Shown piece after piece: positions 10,769 to 20,404 of a stretch of DNA of 64,000 bases (within the stretch, counting starts at the first letter, position 1; each line of letters begins with the position of its first letter). The notes below the pieces were generated by a model. It was not told the origin of the DNA. It ran no database searches and saw only the letters and a program-made list of their open reading frames with translations. The position numbers were made by a program, and so were the translations under genes. This DNA comes from Gari tellinella (lineage: Eukaryota > Mollusca > Bivalvia > Cardiida > Psammobiidae): assembly GCA_922989275.2 (NCBI GenBank), contig OV277856.1, positions 53,019,358 to 53,083,357 on the forward strand, in the 5' to 3' direction.

Positions 10769-10965
10769 TATTTTATTCTTTCCTTATAAACGCATTTATA
10801 TAATAAAACTATTATTTCCATTGCAAACAGGTTGGAGCCAGATCAGACGCTGGGTAACCCGGCGTCTGATCAGGCTCCAACCTGTTTGCCACCCATATTA
10901 GAAAAATAATTTTTTTTTACACTTTAGTGCATTGTGTTTGCGTTTATTCGGGAAATAATAATGTC
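10769..10965. mobile_element. family E fold-back element, copy 1
   Basis: The outer arms are TTATTCTTTCCTTATAAACG and the reverse type (GCGTTTATTCGGGAAATAAT). The central hairpin is GCAAACAGGTTGGAGCCAGA to its reverse complement around GGGTAACCC. Relatives lie at 36870-37082 and 61345-61552. Confidence 0.65.
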
Positions 10966-11297
10966 TTCTCTACTGTACATTACGCACAAAAAATATAGCT
11001 TTCGGTATCCCTGGCTAACTGTACGGAAATCAACGAGTACGGTGATCATCCCTTTTAAAATTTTAGAATGTTCCAATCTAAAAATAACTCCGACAGGTCA
11101 GAAGAAATCACTAATATAAATGTTTGAGGGTTGAATGAGTTATTGACTCTTGTCTTTGTCTTTGTCAACACATGGTGGACGGCGACAACTTGTAATCAAT
11201 ACCACAGTTTATACCAGGAATGGGAAACCATCTAAATTCAGCTCATTTTGACATGAATCCTATTGAACACCTGATCAAAAGGCTTTTTCTAATGTTA

Positions 11298-11553
11298 CAG
11301 GGCTGCCATTTATCCGGATTTTTCCTAAATCTTCAGATTTTTTTTTCTAGTACATGGTAGCTTAAAGTAGGCTGAAAGTAATGCAGAATGCGCCTTAAGG
11401 CGCATTTTGCTTTACTTCCAGCCTGCTTTAAGCAACAACGTGTCAACAAAACTAGACACAGGCGATGGGGTAAAGGTACGATTCGTAAAATCGCACTTGA
11501 AAAATGCAATTTTGGAAATCTTAGGATTTTTATGTCAATTTTTGGCAGCCCTG
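11298..11553. mobile_element. CAGGGCTGCC-ended element carrying a family A palindrome
   Basis: The ends are CAGGGCTGCCATTTATCC and TTTTTGGCAGCCCTG, flanked by a 6-bp duplication ATGTTA (11292-11297 and 11554-11559). Inside is the A-type palindrome (CTTAAAGTAGGCTGAAAG). CAGGG ends and a 6-bp duplication are compatible with a hAT-related group; the class is inferred. Confidence 0.65.
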
Positions 11554-11710
11554 ATGTTATGGCATTTAATGCTAACAATTGAAAAGTGGATTACATGTAC
11601 TAGCGTTACTGCAGGTGCTATCTGACTTTGAATCTACAGTAAAACTTGTGTTTATCATTCCCCAGTCAATGTATAAGCATGAAAATCTTTCAAATACTTA
11701 TTTACACTGT

Positions 11711-14107
11711 TTAACCCATTACTCCATAGATACAGGGCACGACAAATCCTGTGCCCGGAGCCCGGCGGGCAACCACATTTTAGGCTTGGGCACCCATACT
11801 TTTCAAACTGAAGCCCGGCGGGCACCCCCTAAATTCCAATTTGAGTAGCCCGGGCAATTCCATTTTCAGAAAATCACTACGTTATAAAATCTTAAATTTC
11901 GATAGAGCGTAACGAATTTGGCCAACTAGATCAAGGCTAATTGTTAAATTGAAGGGACAAAGACCCCCGCTGACATTATCAGTGTTTGTATAGTAGTGCG
12001 GGTGACACAGGTCTTGATAATCGCTGATTAGACACCCCAATTAGCACTTCACGGTCAAATAAACACCACGCTTCCAGGTTGTCAATGGCAGTAAATATTG
12101 TGTAGACGAATCGGCGGTTACAGTCGGGTACACTTCCAAATATACGCAAACGAAAGGGAAGATGTTGCGTGAACGTAATGTGTACAGTAAAACATAGACT
12201 GTAACACCCGTTTTTGTCTACGTTTACAACAAGCTACGAACGATACAGAAAACGGTAAAAAATGAAGTATGCTAATATAATTTAATGCGGTACAAGTTTG
12301 TTACGGCAAATAAATATGTCGCTGTTTTACCGTGTGATCAAAGTTGAAATATATTCCACAGTAGAACTAGAAGTAGTTTTATAGTCCATCACTCAAAAAA
12401 ATGTCTGCTAACTAGTACACAACACATTTCGAATCATGACGTTGACGTTATTGACATTGAAATAAACACAAATATTTCTAATGGCGGGGTTCAACAAGGG
12501 GGAAATACGTCGTGAGGAAATGGAAGTATAATTTGGAGGCGGTGCACGGTTATTGCTGTGATATCAAAGTTCGGTTGAAGTTTGACCACGCCTGCTGAGT
12601 GGGTCGACAGATTGTGTTTGTTTAATTGGTTATCAAAAAAAGTGATTGACAGTCCCGGACAATGAGCTAAGAAAACTCAAGAGTCGGGCATTTCTTTTCC
12701 CCGTAAAATTAAATACAGATGATGATTTTCCATTTTAAAAACTGAAAAAATCACCCCGAATCGAAGACGTGTTACAACGACAATTAAGTGGTCACGTGCG
12801 AACCACGGAATTATGTTGGATAATTCCGTGTGCGAACAATAAGATTATTTCGATACGGTCGATAGTTCAGGACAAACATTTTAGATGAATGCTTAACAGA
12901 AATTAACATTTATCATTTTATTAATTGATTTCCGCCACACAATCCTTTGAATAACCACGCTATGAGAGACACGCTTACGAAACTTAAATTACAAAATGGC
13001 GGGGCGCCGTACTTTTTGCTATGACGGGTACGTGTATTTGTGAGTAAAAAAAGACATTCTCCAGCGTAGTTTTCTATCATCCATTAAGATTAAACATATA
13101 AATTCTTCTATTGTAACATACTCTTTGTGTAAATGTATGTTAAGTTAAATTTTGCAACAAAGTACGCGCGTAAAATTGATTTGCAATCAGTTTTCGCGGT
13201 AGAAATTTGGTTGTCAAAACTTTCTACTGACGATTCAACCACACCTATTTTATGACATATGCGGAAGAAGAAGGTATGCAATGGTCGTCTGCACAATTTT
13301 GTCGTCTGCAACTATTCTGAGTTTCTCTGTTATTATTTTTATGAATTTTCATCCAGAAAATATCAGAGTGTCAAACAGTTTGGATCCAGGTGTCTCATCT
13401 CGATCCAAACTGTTTGCAAGCCAGGAACTTTCATAATTTAAAAAAAAACACAACAGGATGAATTACCTTTTTTAAGAAAATTAAAATAGGCTTGATGGAG
13501 TGTAAAACTGCTCAGTTTAGAACAAAATTAACAACAACAACAAACAAAAAAACTACAGCTGTGGCTTATCAATGGTATTTGATCAAGCAAGTCATTTATT
13601 TATCAAAATGTATGAATTTATAGATATATAAATATTAAATTGTATAAAACTGGACTATCACCATTTGGCTCCAAAGCAGAACACTTTACTTTTAACCTGC
13701 TTTAAGTGGTCACCCGTCTGTGAAAATTATGGGTTAATGCAGTCGGTGAATGAAGGCTTCGCTTTACACTGATAATTTAATTGGTACATCATTTTATGCG
13801 GAAAAAAATCAGGGCAACCAAAAAATAATTCTGGTTGCCCTGAGGGCAACCATCTTTTAATAAAATTTGTCGTGCCCTGATAGATACACATTTTTTCACA
13901 TTTAATCTATTCCTCCACTGAAGAAAATAGTTCCAATTTATAAAGTCTTGAATATGTATCATAAAAACTATTTTCTATATTCTAGCAGATGGTAGCTTAA
14001 AGCAGGCTAAAAGTAAAGCAGAATGTGCCTCACATGTAACTTTCAACCTGCTTAAAGTGGTCGGCTATCTTCAAAACTTAGAAACTGGCTATGGAGTATA
14101 GGGTTAA
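11711..14107. mobile_element. family A fold-back MITE split by a 2.1-kb insertion
   Basis: The left end TTAACCCATTACTCCATA at 11711 continues at 13880, after the CAGGGCACGAC element. It then follows the usual family A order: fold-back palindrome at 13991-14060, right end TATGGAGTATAGGGTTAA. Removing the insertion leaves one family A copy of normal length. Confidence 0.75.
11733..13879. mobile_element. hAT-like non-autonomous transposon
   Basis: The terminal inverted repeats are CAGGGCACGACAAAT and ATTTGTCGTGCCCTG, with ATAGATA duplicated on both sides (11726-11732 and 13880-13886). Sub-terminal GGGCAACCA-type repeats follow. The interior has no transposase frame. It includes a GC-richer stretch at 12480-13030 and nested hairpin remnants at 13372-13417 and 13670-13735. 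The CAGGG ends and 7-8-bp duplication fit hAT. Confidence 0.75.
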
Positions 14108-14262
14108 GACAGGTGGTTGCTTCAAATCAAATCAAATCAAATAAATTTTTTTTTTTTGATCAGATAAATTTATTTTGAGTCGGCAAGACATATAACAATG
14201 AACATAAGCTGCAAAGCTTTTTAACCGACTAAGTCTGCTTAAAGCAGAAATTTCAAGCTCCT

Positions 14263-14513
14263 TTAACCTTTTGAACCCTAGTCCCGCATATAGGCGTGCT
14301 TTTCAAACAGTGTACATGTGAATAGTACACATGTCCTAGGCAAACAGTGAAGACCCAGATCAGAGGGCTCCGAAAGGAGCCCTCTGATCAGGGTCTTCAC
14401 TGTTTGTCATAACTCCAAAAATTGACAAAAACAACCCTTAAAAGTCAGAAATGGACTAGACTAAAATCGAAACTGGATTTGTCCATTTAAAGTTTCAGGG
14501 AGGTAAGAGTTAA
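14263..14513 (+). mobile_element. family C fold-back MITE, copy 1
   Basis: The copy starts TTAACCTTTTGAACCCTAGT and ends GGGAGGTAAGAGTTAA. Its central hairpin runs from AAACAGTGAAGACCCAGATC to the reverse arm around GGCTCCGAAAGGAGCC. It sits in the TTAA centre of another palindromic repeat (AAGCTCC to the left, GAGCTTT to the right). Confidence 0.75.
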
Positions 14514-14920
14514 GAGCTTTCTGATTCACTTTCACTTCTCAGAGAATGTAAGGATTTATCTATTGCTGCCTGATTTATTACCTTCAAGTCAAGATGGACT
14601 GGAAGTTTCAGCATGAAAACACTTACCTATGAGGAATATTTAAATGAGAAAAATGCATGAATGGCCATTACTATAGTGGAGAAGTCATGTTATTATTTTC
14701 CCTTTGAGGAAAAATGCAAAGCCAATGCAGTTAAATGTAGAAAATGACTCTGTCTTGACAATTTTGGTTACCGATATTAATAATTCAGTTTGATCTGAGT
14801 ACAAACAGTTTGTAACCCTATCAAACACTACCTTACCTAACTGTTTGTAATAGACATTGATTTTTATGAAAAACATGTTCATAAATTCGATTAACTTTGA
14901 TATCACTTCTGAGGAAGGGG

Positions 14921-15163
14921 TTAACCCATTACCCCATAAATACATCTTTTTATGTATTTAATGTCTTTCTCCACAGAGCAAAATAGTTCCAATTTATACA
15001 GTATATGATAAGATCTATTTTCTATATTTTAGTAGATGGTAGCTTAAATCAGGCTGAAAGTAAAGCAAAATGCATCTTAAGGCGCATTCTGCTTTACTTT
15101 CAACCTGCTTTAAATGGTCACATATTTTCAAAACTAGAATAAGGCTATGGGGTAATGGTTTAA
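14921..15163. mobile_element. family A fold-back MITE
   Basis: A complete copy runs from TTAACCCATTACCCCATA to TATGGGGTAATGGTTTAA, with the usual internal palindrome at about 15042-15114. Confidence 0.8.
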
Positions 15164-15230
15164 TGCGATAATAGTGAAATCATTGAAATAATTATCACAT
15201 TATGTCCTATATAGTTAGACATTAGCTGCA

Positions 15231-15478
15231 TTAACCCTTTGAACCCTAGTCCCGCATATTGGCGTCTTTTGCAAACAATGTACATGTGAATAGTACACTT
15301 GTCCTATGCAAACAGTGAAGACCCAGATCAGAGGGCTCCTAGGAGCCCTCTGATCAGGGTCTTCACTGTTTGTCATAATGCCAAACATTGACAAAAACAA
15401 CCCTTAAAAGTCAGAAATGGACTAGACTTAAATGGAAATAGAATTTTCCATTTAAAGTTTCAGGGAGGAAAGAGTTAA
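15231..15478 (+). mobile_element. family C fold-back MITE, copy 2
   Basis: The ends are TTAACCCTTTGAACCCTAGT and GGGAGGAAAGAGTTAA. The hairpin is centred on GGGCTCCTAGGAGCCC. Confidence 0.8.
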
Positions 15479-15539
15479 GCATGCTGAAAGTAATGCAGAA
15501 GTCTCCTACAGTCACCTGTGTTATTTCCATAGAAAACAA

Positions 15540-15753
15540 TTAACCCTTAGCCTGCCACTCACGACTATAGCTCCATATGCAAACAGCTTGGATCCGGATG
15601 AGACGCCGAGTAACTCGGCGTCTCATCCGGATCCAAGCTGTTTGACACTCGGACAGCATTTTCAGCAATTTTGAGCAACTTTGAAGCACTTTGAAACTTG
15701 AAGCAGACGAGAAATATAGCAGACGACAATTTATTTGGCGGGCTAAGGGTTAA
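15540..15753 (+). mobile_element. family B fold-back MITE, copy 3
   Basis: A complete copy runs from TTAACCCTTAGCCTGCCA to GGCGGGCTAAGGGTTAA. The hairpin arms are perfect. It ends about 10 bp from the mariner element at 15764. Confidence 0.85.
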
Positions 15754-15763
15754 TATACATGTA

Positions 15764-17164
15764 CAAGGGTTGTTCAGAAAGTTCGTAGAATTTTGTTTTA
15801 TCTCTTGTTAGCTTCATTTGATCACTTTGAAATTTGGTATGTAAGTACCTCATCTTGTTTTTAAAATACTTTCTAAGAGAGAAATGAAACAAATAATTTT
15901 TACCAAATATACAGGTTACCGTGGCAACACAGTAACGGAGACCCGGAGCAGCTGGAAAGTTGTATTCTTTTTAAAACTTTATTCTAATGAAGCAAACGTG
16001 ATTTCTCTCAATTCTGTTGACGCTAGAAATGAACAAAAAGTCTGATTGTAACATGATGTTATGACGTTAGTTACTCATAATTTCAAAACATTGTAGGGGG
16101 CCTCCGTGGCCTATAGTGGTATAGTCACTGTGACTTACATCACTAAGCTCCTCACCGCTGTGAGTTCGAATCCCAGTAGGGTCGTTCGGATTTTTCATGT
16201 GAGGAAGCCTTCCAACTGGCTTGCGGAAGGTAGGTGGTTCTACCCAGTTGCCGATTTGTGCCTGAAACAGTGCACAAAGGACTTCTGGGGTCTTCCTCCA
16301 CCTATAATAAGCTGGATGTCGCGATATGACTGAAATACTGTTGAAAGCGACGCAAAATCAAAACAAATCAAATCAAATCAAAACATTGTAAGCATTTGAA
16401 CAGAATTTACAGTATTTAGTCTATAGAGAGTGGAAATGCTAGCTAAAAAGAAATGATGTCGCCCAGTGACGTTGACTTGCGAAGAATATATGACAAGACG
16501 TTCAGCCTCGCATTCCTGTAAAAATGGCATTAACTATTGAGGAATGGAAGAGAATCTATCCAGGACGCTCCTAAGAGCGACCAACCATCAACCTTAGCTG
16601 CTTCCATAAAGGACAATGTTCTCAGATGTTTCTCAGCCGTAATGATGCCAAAGGTGACGATTTTTTGGACAGAATTATCACTACTGATTAGATATGAGAG
16701 AAGCGACTACACATGGATCGTGAGCGTGTAATGCCACATCAGGATAATGAACAGGACCGTAGAGCAGCTTCAACGCAGTAAGAAATCAGCTTGCTATGGT
16801 TTGAGATGTAAGAACACCCGCCTAACGGCCCGACTAGGCATCCATGGATTTTAGAGTGCTCACAGAGTTAAAGGCGAGCTTACATGGAATTACATTTGTT
16901 TCAGCAGCTGAATTTACCAAACAGACCCAGAAAGTTGTACCTACATTCAGTGAAGACTTGTATGCAGAAACATACGTAAAATGAGTTAAAAGACATAACA
17001 AGTGAGTGGATATTGCGGGCGGTTATGTTGAGAAAGTGTGACGTTCGCTCTACGTACATAATGTTTGAAGTCACATCGACGCTGACGTGCTCCCGATATG
17101 CTTTATGTAATGTATTTGTAAGATCTGCATAGAAAAAATGTGTTTAAGCGTAAGTAATAAGCTA
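15764..17164 (+). mobile_element. decayed mariner transposon, left part
   Basis: The inverted end AGGGTTGTTCAGAAAGTTCG at 15766 matches, in reverse, the sequence ending at 33327 on the far side of the Polinton. TA lies outside both ends. The interior has broken remnants of a mariner (DD34D) transposase, for example GRESIQDAPKSDQPST near 16550-16600 and a decayed LDRIITTD stretch near 16670-16690, with stops and frame changes. Left and right parts together, without the SINE and Polinton, total about 1.2 kb, a normal mariner length. It is a dead copy. Confidence 0.75.
16096..16385 (+). mobile_element. tRNA-derived SINE inside the mariner relic
   Basis: A tRNA-like head (A-box GTGGCCTATAGTGG at 16107; B-box GTTCGAATCCC at 16163) leads into a body with GTAGGTGGTTCTACCCAG, GTGCCTGAAACAGTGC and GTCTTCCTCCACC. 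This resembles the Nin-DC core domain shared by SINEs of molluscs and other deuterostome and lophotrochozoan animals. It ends in CAAATCAAATCAAATC repeats. Confidence 0.75.
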
Positions 17165-17329
17165 TATTACTCCCCTCCCCCACCTAAAAATATTTTTTAT
17201 ATTTCCCCTATACTAGTATCCCCCCTCGAGGAATAAAGGTAAAATTTTAAAAAGGCCGGATGTTCAAGAACATCCAGAAAACTATTTGACAAGAGAGAAA
17301 ATGCAAAAAAATAAATTTTCTTACCCTAG
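17165..17329 (+). repeat. Polinton left terminal inverted repeat
   Basis: It reads inward from TATTACTCCCCTCCCCCACC to TTTTCTTACCCTAG and is matched in reverse at 33028-33199. It includes the small palindrome GGATGTTCAAGAACATCC and CCCCCCTCGAGG. The stop codon of the leftmost gene falls at its inner edge. Confidence 0.9.
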
Positions 17330-18362
17330 TAATTCTATTAATAATCCAACGGTTACTTTTTCTACTGTAGCATTATATGATAAAGAAACAATATCAATAA
17401 CTGAACCTGCTGGAATTAGTTTACTTTTATCTAGTTTATAATGTTTTACTGGATCCCAAAAAATATTATTAGTAGTAGATTTAACACTAATATTATATAT
17501 TTCATCTCCAGTAACTTGTCCATCTTTATAAACGCCAACTTTAACTTCACCAGTTTTAACTATAGCTGATATACTTGCCCCTATAATTATACCTGATTTA
17601 ATCATAACATAACCTCCTCCAGTTTCTCTTCCTAATTTATCAAATGATATAACATAATTCTTAGTCAATGGACCTTTAGATTCTGCAACAAGTGAAATAA
17701 TATGGTTATCCTTTAAAACACTTTTCATGTTAGCATCCAATTCAAAAAGTTTTCCCCAAGGTTTAGAATCTAATTCAATAATTTTCTCCCAAAGTTTCTC
17801 TATCTGGTCGGAAATATTTCTAGAAAATTTGTTTAAATCACTTTTATCAGATATTAAATTTTCATATAGTGCTATATCTGGTTCCTCAATAACTTCTAAC
17901 ATTAATGAAACAACTGCATGTGAAATTCCTACATTATCAGTTTCACACATAAAAGTAATAACTGAGTTTGGTTCAATTTCTTTTGTATTTGTAACATAAT
18001 TATAAGTTACAATCTCATCCTCTAATAAAGTAATACTACACATTGGCATGTCGTTAACAAGCCCCCATACTATTACTCTACCTCTATTTAGATGAGGAGT
18101 ACAAGATATACTAATGCCAATAACTTTTGATTTTATAACCAACAGTTCTAGAACTTCCAGCATTAGCTCCAAATGAAAACATTCCACGATTCTCTAAATT
18201 AGCTGCTTCTGCCCATATTGTATAATAATTCTTTTTTGATTTAAAAACATTATCAGTGTATTTTATAATTTTATTTCTTTCATTTTTTAATCTATCATCA
18301 ATGTATTTTTCTATACCATTATCATTGTATTTTTCATTTCTTTTATACCCAAATATACTCAT
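17321..18362 (-). pseudogene. fibre-like protein with two beta-rich domains, frameshifted
   Basis: The gene starts at 18362 (MSIFGYKRN) after an A-tract and runs to a stop in the terminal repeat, but the frame shifts between about 18111 and 18187. The first part is a short charged N-terminus followed by the start of a glycine-rich beta domain. The second frame (288 codons open) completes that domain, then has a helical linker and a second copy of the same domain (AESKGPLTKNYVISF, ETGGGYVMIKSGIIIG, PAGSVIDIVS). The 19039-19731 gene shares the MSIFG start and one such domain. I read these as receptor-binding fibre-like proteins by layout (coiled coil plus C-terminal beta head); the fold is not proven. 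The break, or an assembly error, makes this copy probably non-functional. Confidence 0.55.
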
Positions 18363-18433
18363 TTTTTTTAACAAAATTTAACCATCATATTTCGGCGGTG
18401 GATCATTTACTATAATAGTTTTATTAAATAAAA

Positions 18434-19012
18434 TTAAACATCTTTTTCTATTTTTTTTTTTATTTCTGATAAAGCCTGGGCTTTACCTTCTTCAATAAGT
18501 TTTTTTCTTTCAATATCATTAATATTATCATGTTTTGTGTGTAAATTATTTTTCATTTCATTATATTTTTCATGTTCATCTAATATAAGTTTAAATTCAT
18601 CTTCAGTTATTTTACCGTCTGTTAAAGACTTAGAAATTAAATCTTTTATTGTATTAAGTTTACTATTTGCTATTGTTTTTATTTCATAATGTTTTTTTGA
18701 TTTTGTTGAAAACTTTCTTCTAATAAGTTTAACGCCCATTCCTATACCACCACATGAAACAGCTACTATTTGTAATGGCAACATAATAGGAATAATTAGA
18801 CTTATTCCTGCTAAAACAACACTTCCTGAAATTAATAAAGTATCAATACTATCTGAAAAATTTATTCCCCGTTTATATTTTTTATATAATGATTTGCGAT
18901 TATCTCTCTCATTAATTAATGTTTTTTCTATCTCTGATATTTTCTGTAATCTATAATTTTGTGCATCTTCTGGTAATTCAGGGTATAAATCCGGCGCTGT
19001 TGGTTGCTTCAT
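18434..19012 (-). CDS. Polinton-associated two-helix membrane protein, 192 aa
   Basis: The function is unknown. The protein has a proline-rich acidic start (MKQPTAPDLYPELPEDA), a charged helical stretch, then a hydrophobic pair at about residues 56-95 (LLISGSVVLAGISLIIPIML...IVAVSCGGIGMGV). A long charged coiled-coil-like C-terminus follows. The region FSDSIDTLLISGSVV resembles proteins I recall as common in Polintons of corals, hydra and molluscs (ISDSLDTSLITSSV type), so it is a conserved part of these elements. It is preceded by CTTTAAAA directly before the ATG. A role in the virion membrane or in host membrane interaction is only an inference. Confidence 0.7.
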   Translation of the reverse strand: MKQPTAPDLYPELPEDAQNYRLQKISEIEKTLINERDNRKSLYKKYKRGINFSDSIDTLLISGSVVLAGISLIIPIMLPLQIVAVSCGGIGMGVKLIRRKFSTKSKKHYEIKTIANSKLNTIKDLISKSLTDGKITEDEFKLILDEHEKYNEMKNNLHTKHDNINDIERKKLIEEGKAQALSEIKKKIEKDV

Positions 19013-19038
19013 TTTTAAAGATATTTTTTGAAATCAAA

Positions 19039-19731
19039 TTAAAACAATTCAATTAATAATGATGCAACTGTATTCTCTGATGTTGCATTTGCTGTTTTAC
19101 ACACAAAATTAATCACACTTCCTGCTTCAACAATAAAAGGTGATTGAAATGTTTCATGATTGCTTGTGCTCGTGTCAACAGTCGTTTCACAAAATGGTAG
19201 TACATATTCATTTACATTAATACCTACAGTCATTTCTCCCCCTATTCTTTTGCAAGATAATCCCATTTCTAGTATCTGCCCTCGTCTGGTTATAACATAA
19301 CCAATACCGTTTTCTCTACCACCATTTCCAAAAGAAAGCACTTCTCCTTTCATAATGGGTCCTTTACTTTCTGCAAATATTGAAATAATCGATGGCGCAT
19401 CTTTTATATTATCAACCTTATTGCGATATATACGGTTTTCTATTGAAAATTCTTTAAATTTCTTCTGAAGTCCGTTATACCTATCAGTTTGATTATCTAT
19501 TTGAGTTAACATCGCGTTTCTATTATTATGAACTTCCTGTTGAAATTTTGTTATTCTATCCTCTAAATCTGTTACTGGTTTCACTCTACTGTTTAAATTA
19601 TGAACTTCCTGTTGAAATTCTGTTATTTTCTGCGTTACAGGTTTTACTCTATTGTGTAAATTCCTAACATCTACTGTTAAAGTTTCAATGTCTTCACTGG
19701 GCTTCTGTTTTTTAACGCCAAATATACTCAT
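19039..19731 (-). CDS. fibre-like protein, coiled coil plus C-terminal beta domain, 230 aa
   Basis: Residues 1-20 share MSIFG with the neighbouring broken gene. Residues 20-110 are coiled-coil, with a duplicated block (HNLHNRVKPVTQ-like and HNLNSRVKPVTD, each with TEFQQEVHN or TKFQQEVHN). Residues 118-230 form a glycine-rich beta domain (FAESKGPIMKGEVLSFG, RENGIGYVITRRGQ, EAGSVINFVCKT, SLLIELF). This shaft-plus-head layout is that of trimeric fibres, suggesting an attachment protein on the virion. Tandem duplication with the 17321-18362 gene is clear from the shared N-terminus and domain. The upstream bases are ATATAAAA directly before the ATG. Confidence 0.6.
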   Translation of the reverse strand: MSIFGVKKQKPSEDIETLTVDVRNLHNRVKPVTQKITEFQQEVHNLNSRVKPVTDLEDRITKFQQEVHNNRNAMLTQIDNQTDRYNGLQKKFKEFSIENRIYRNKVDNIKDAPSIISIFAESKGPIMKGEVLSFGNGGRENGIGYVITRRGQILEMGLSCKRIGGEMTVGINVNEYVLPFCETTVDTSTSNHETFQSPFIVEAGSVINFVCKTANATSENTVASLLIELF

Positions 19732-19744
19732 TTTTATATAATAA

Positions 19745-20389
19745 TTATATTATTTCTAACACACAATTAATTGGTAATCCATTGTTATTTATTTTCTGAC
19801 CGTTTTCATCACAAACGTTTATACTTAGTTCTGAAATATCACCATGTGATAATTGTTTGTATTCTGGATTACTAAAATGTATATGAACAATATCTCCAAA
19901 CGATTTATTCTCAACAGGAACAACACTAAGAATATTACTAGGAGCTCCATTAAAGAAATTGTAAGCAGTATTTATCTGCTCAAGATGAACATATAGTTGT
20001 TTATAAGGTGAAAAATCTATTGTTCTTTCACCATAGTGTGTTTTATTTTCAGCAAATTTTTTCTTTTTTCCAAATCCTAATATTTGTTTTAAACCTCTAC
20101 TTATCTTAATTTCTTGTTGAGTAAATAAAGAAGCAATGCCATTTGTTTCATTTATAGATAATGTAATATTATTACTTTCAAATATATCTTCTATTTGTTG
20201 AAAACTATAATAACCATTTGTAATCTTATTAGGACTCTCTTTAATCTTTTGGATATATTGATCAACTAAATTATACCAACCTATAGTATAAGTAAAACTC
20301 TTCAAACCAATTCTCTTAGTACCGCATTTGTTATTTATATATTGTTGCAAGTTTATTGTTTTATCAATATCAGAAATTGTATGGTACAT
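19745..20389 (-). CDS. candidate minor capsid protein (single jelly-roll-like), 214 aa
   Basis: I chose the start at 20389 (MYHTISDIDK) because TTAAAA immediately precedes it and because the longer frame would overlap the divergent gene at 20405. The N-terminal half is helical. The C-terminal 90 residues are beta-rich (LYVHLEQINTAYNFFNG, GDIVHIHFSNPEYKQL, ELSINVCDENGQKINNNG). The phrase of a PxYK turn followed by a D-E-N-G hairpin is typical of the last strands of jelly-roll capsid proteins in Polintons and relatives. It may therefore be the minor capsid/penton protein, but this rests on motif resemblance only. The gene shares a 15-bp divergent promoter region with the 20405 gene. Confidence 0.5.
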   Translation of the reverse strand: MYHTISDIDKTINLQQYINNKCGTKRIGLKSFTYTIGWYNLVDQYIQKIKESPNKITNGYYSFQQIEDIFESNNITLSINETNGIASLFTQQEIKISRGLKQILGFGKKKKFAENKTHYGERTIDFSPYKQLYVHLEQINTAYNFFNGAPSNILSVVPVENKSFGDIVHIHFSNPEYKQLSHGDISELSINVCDENGQKINNNGLPINCVLEII

Positions 20390-20404
20390 TTTTAATATAA
20401 AAAA
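20390..20404. promoter_or_regulatory. 15-bp bidirectional start region
   Basis: Two divergent ATGs (20389 minus, 20405 plus) are separated only by TTTTAATATAAAAAA. Each side provides the A-tract start motif seen before the other Polinton genes. Confidence 0.65.

Noticed and set aside
12480..13030. Promoter region of a host gene (AAAATGGCGG motif)
   Set aside because: It lies inside the hAT-like element and no exon or transcript start can be supported nearby.
16537..16731. Coding gene on the plus strand
   Set aside because: It is a decayed fragment of a mariner transposase, with stops and shifts on both sides.
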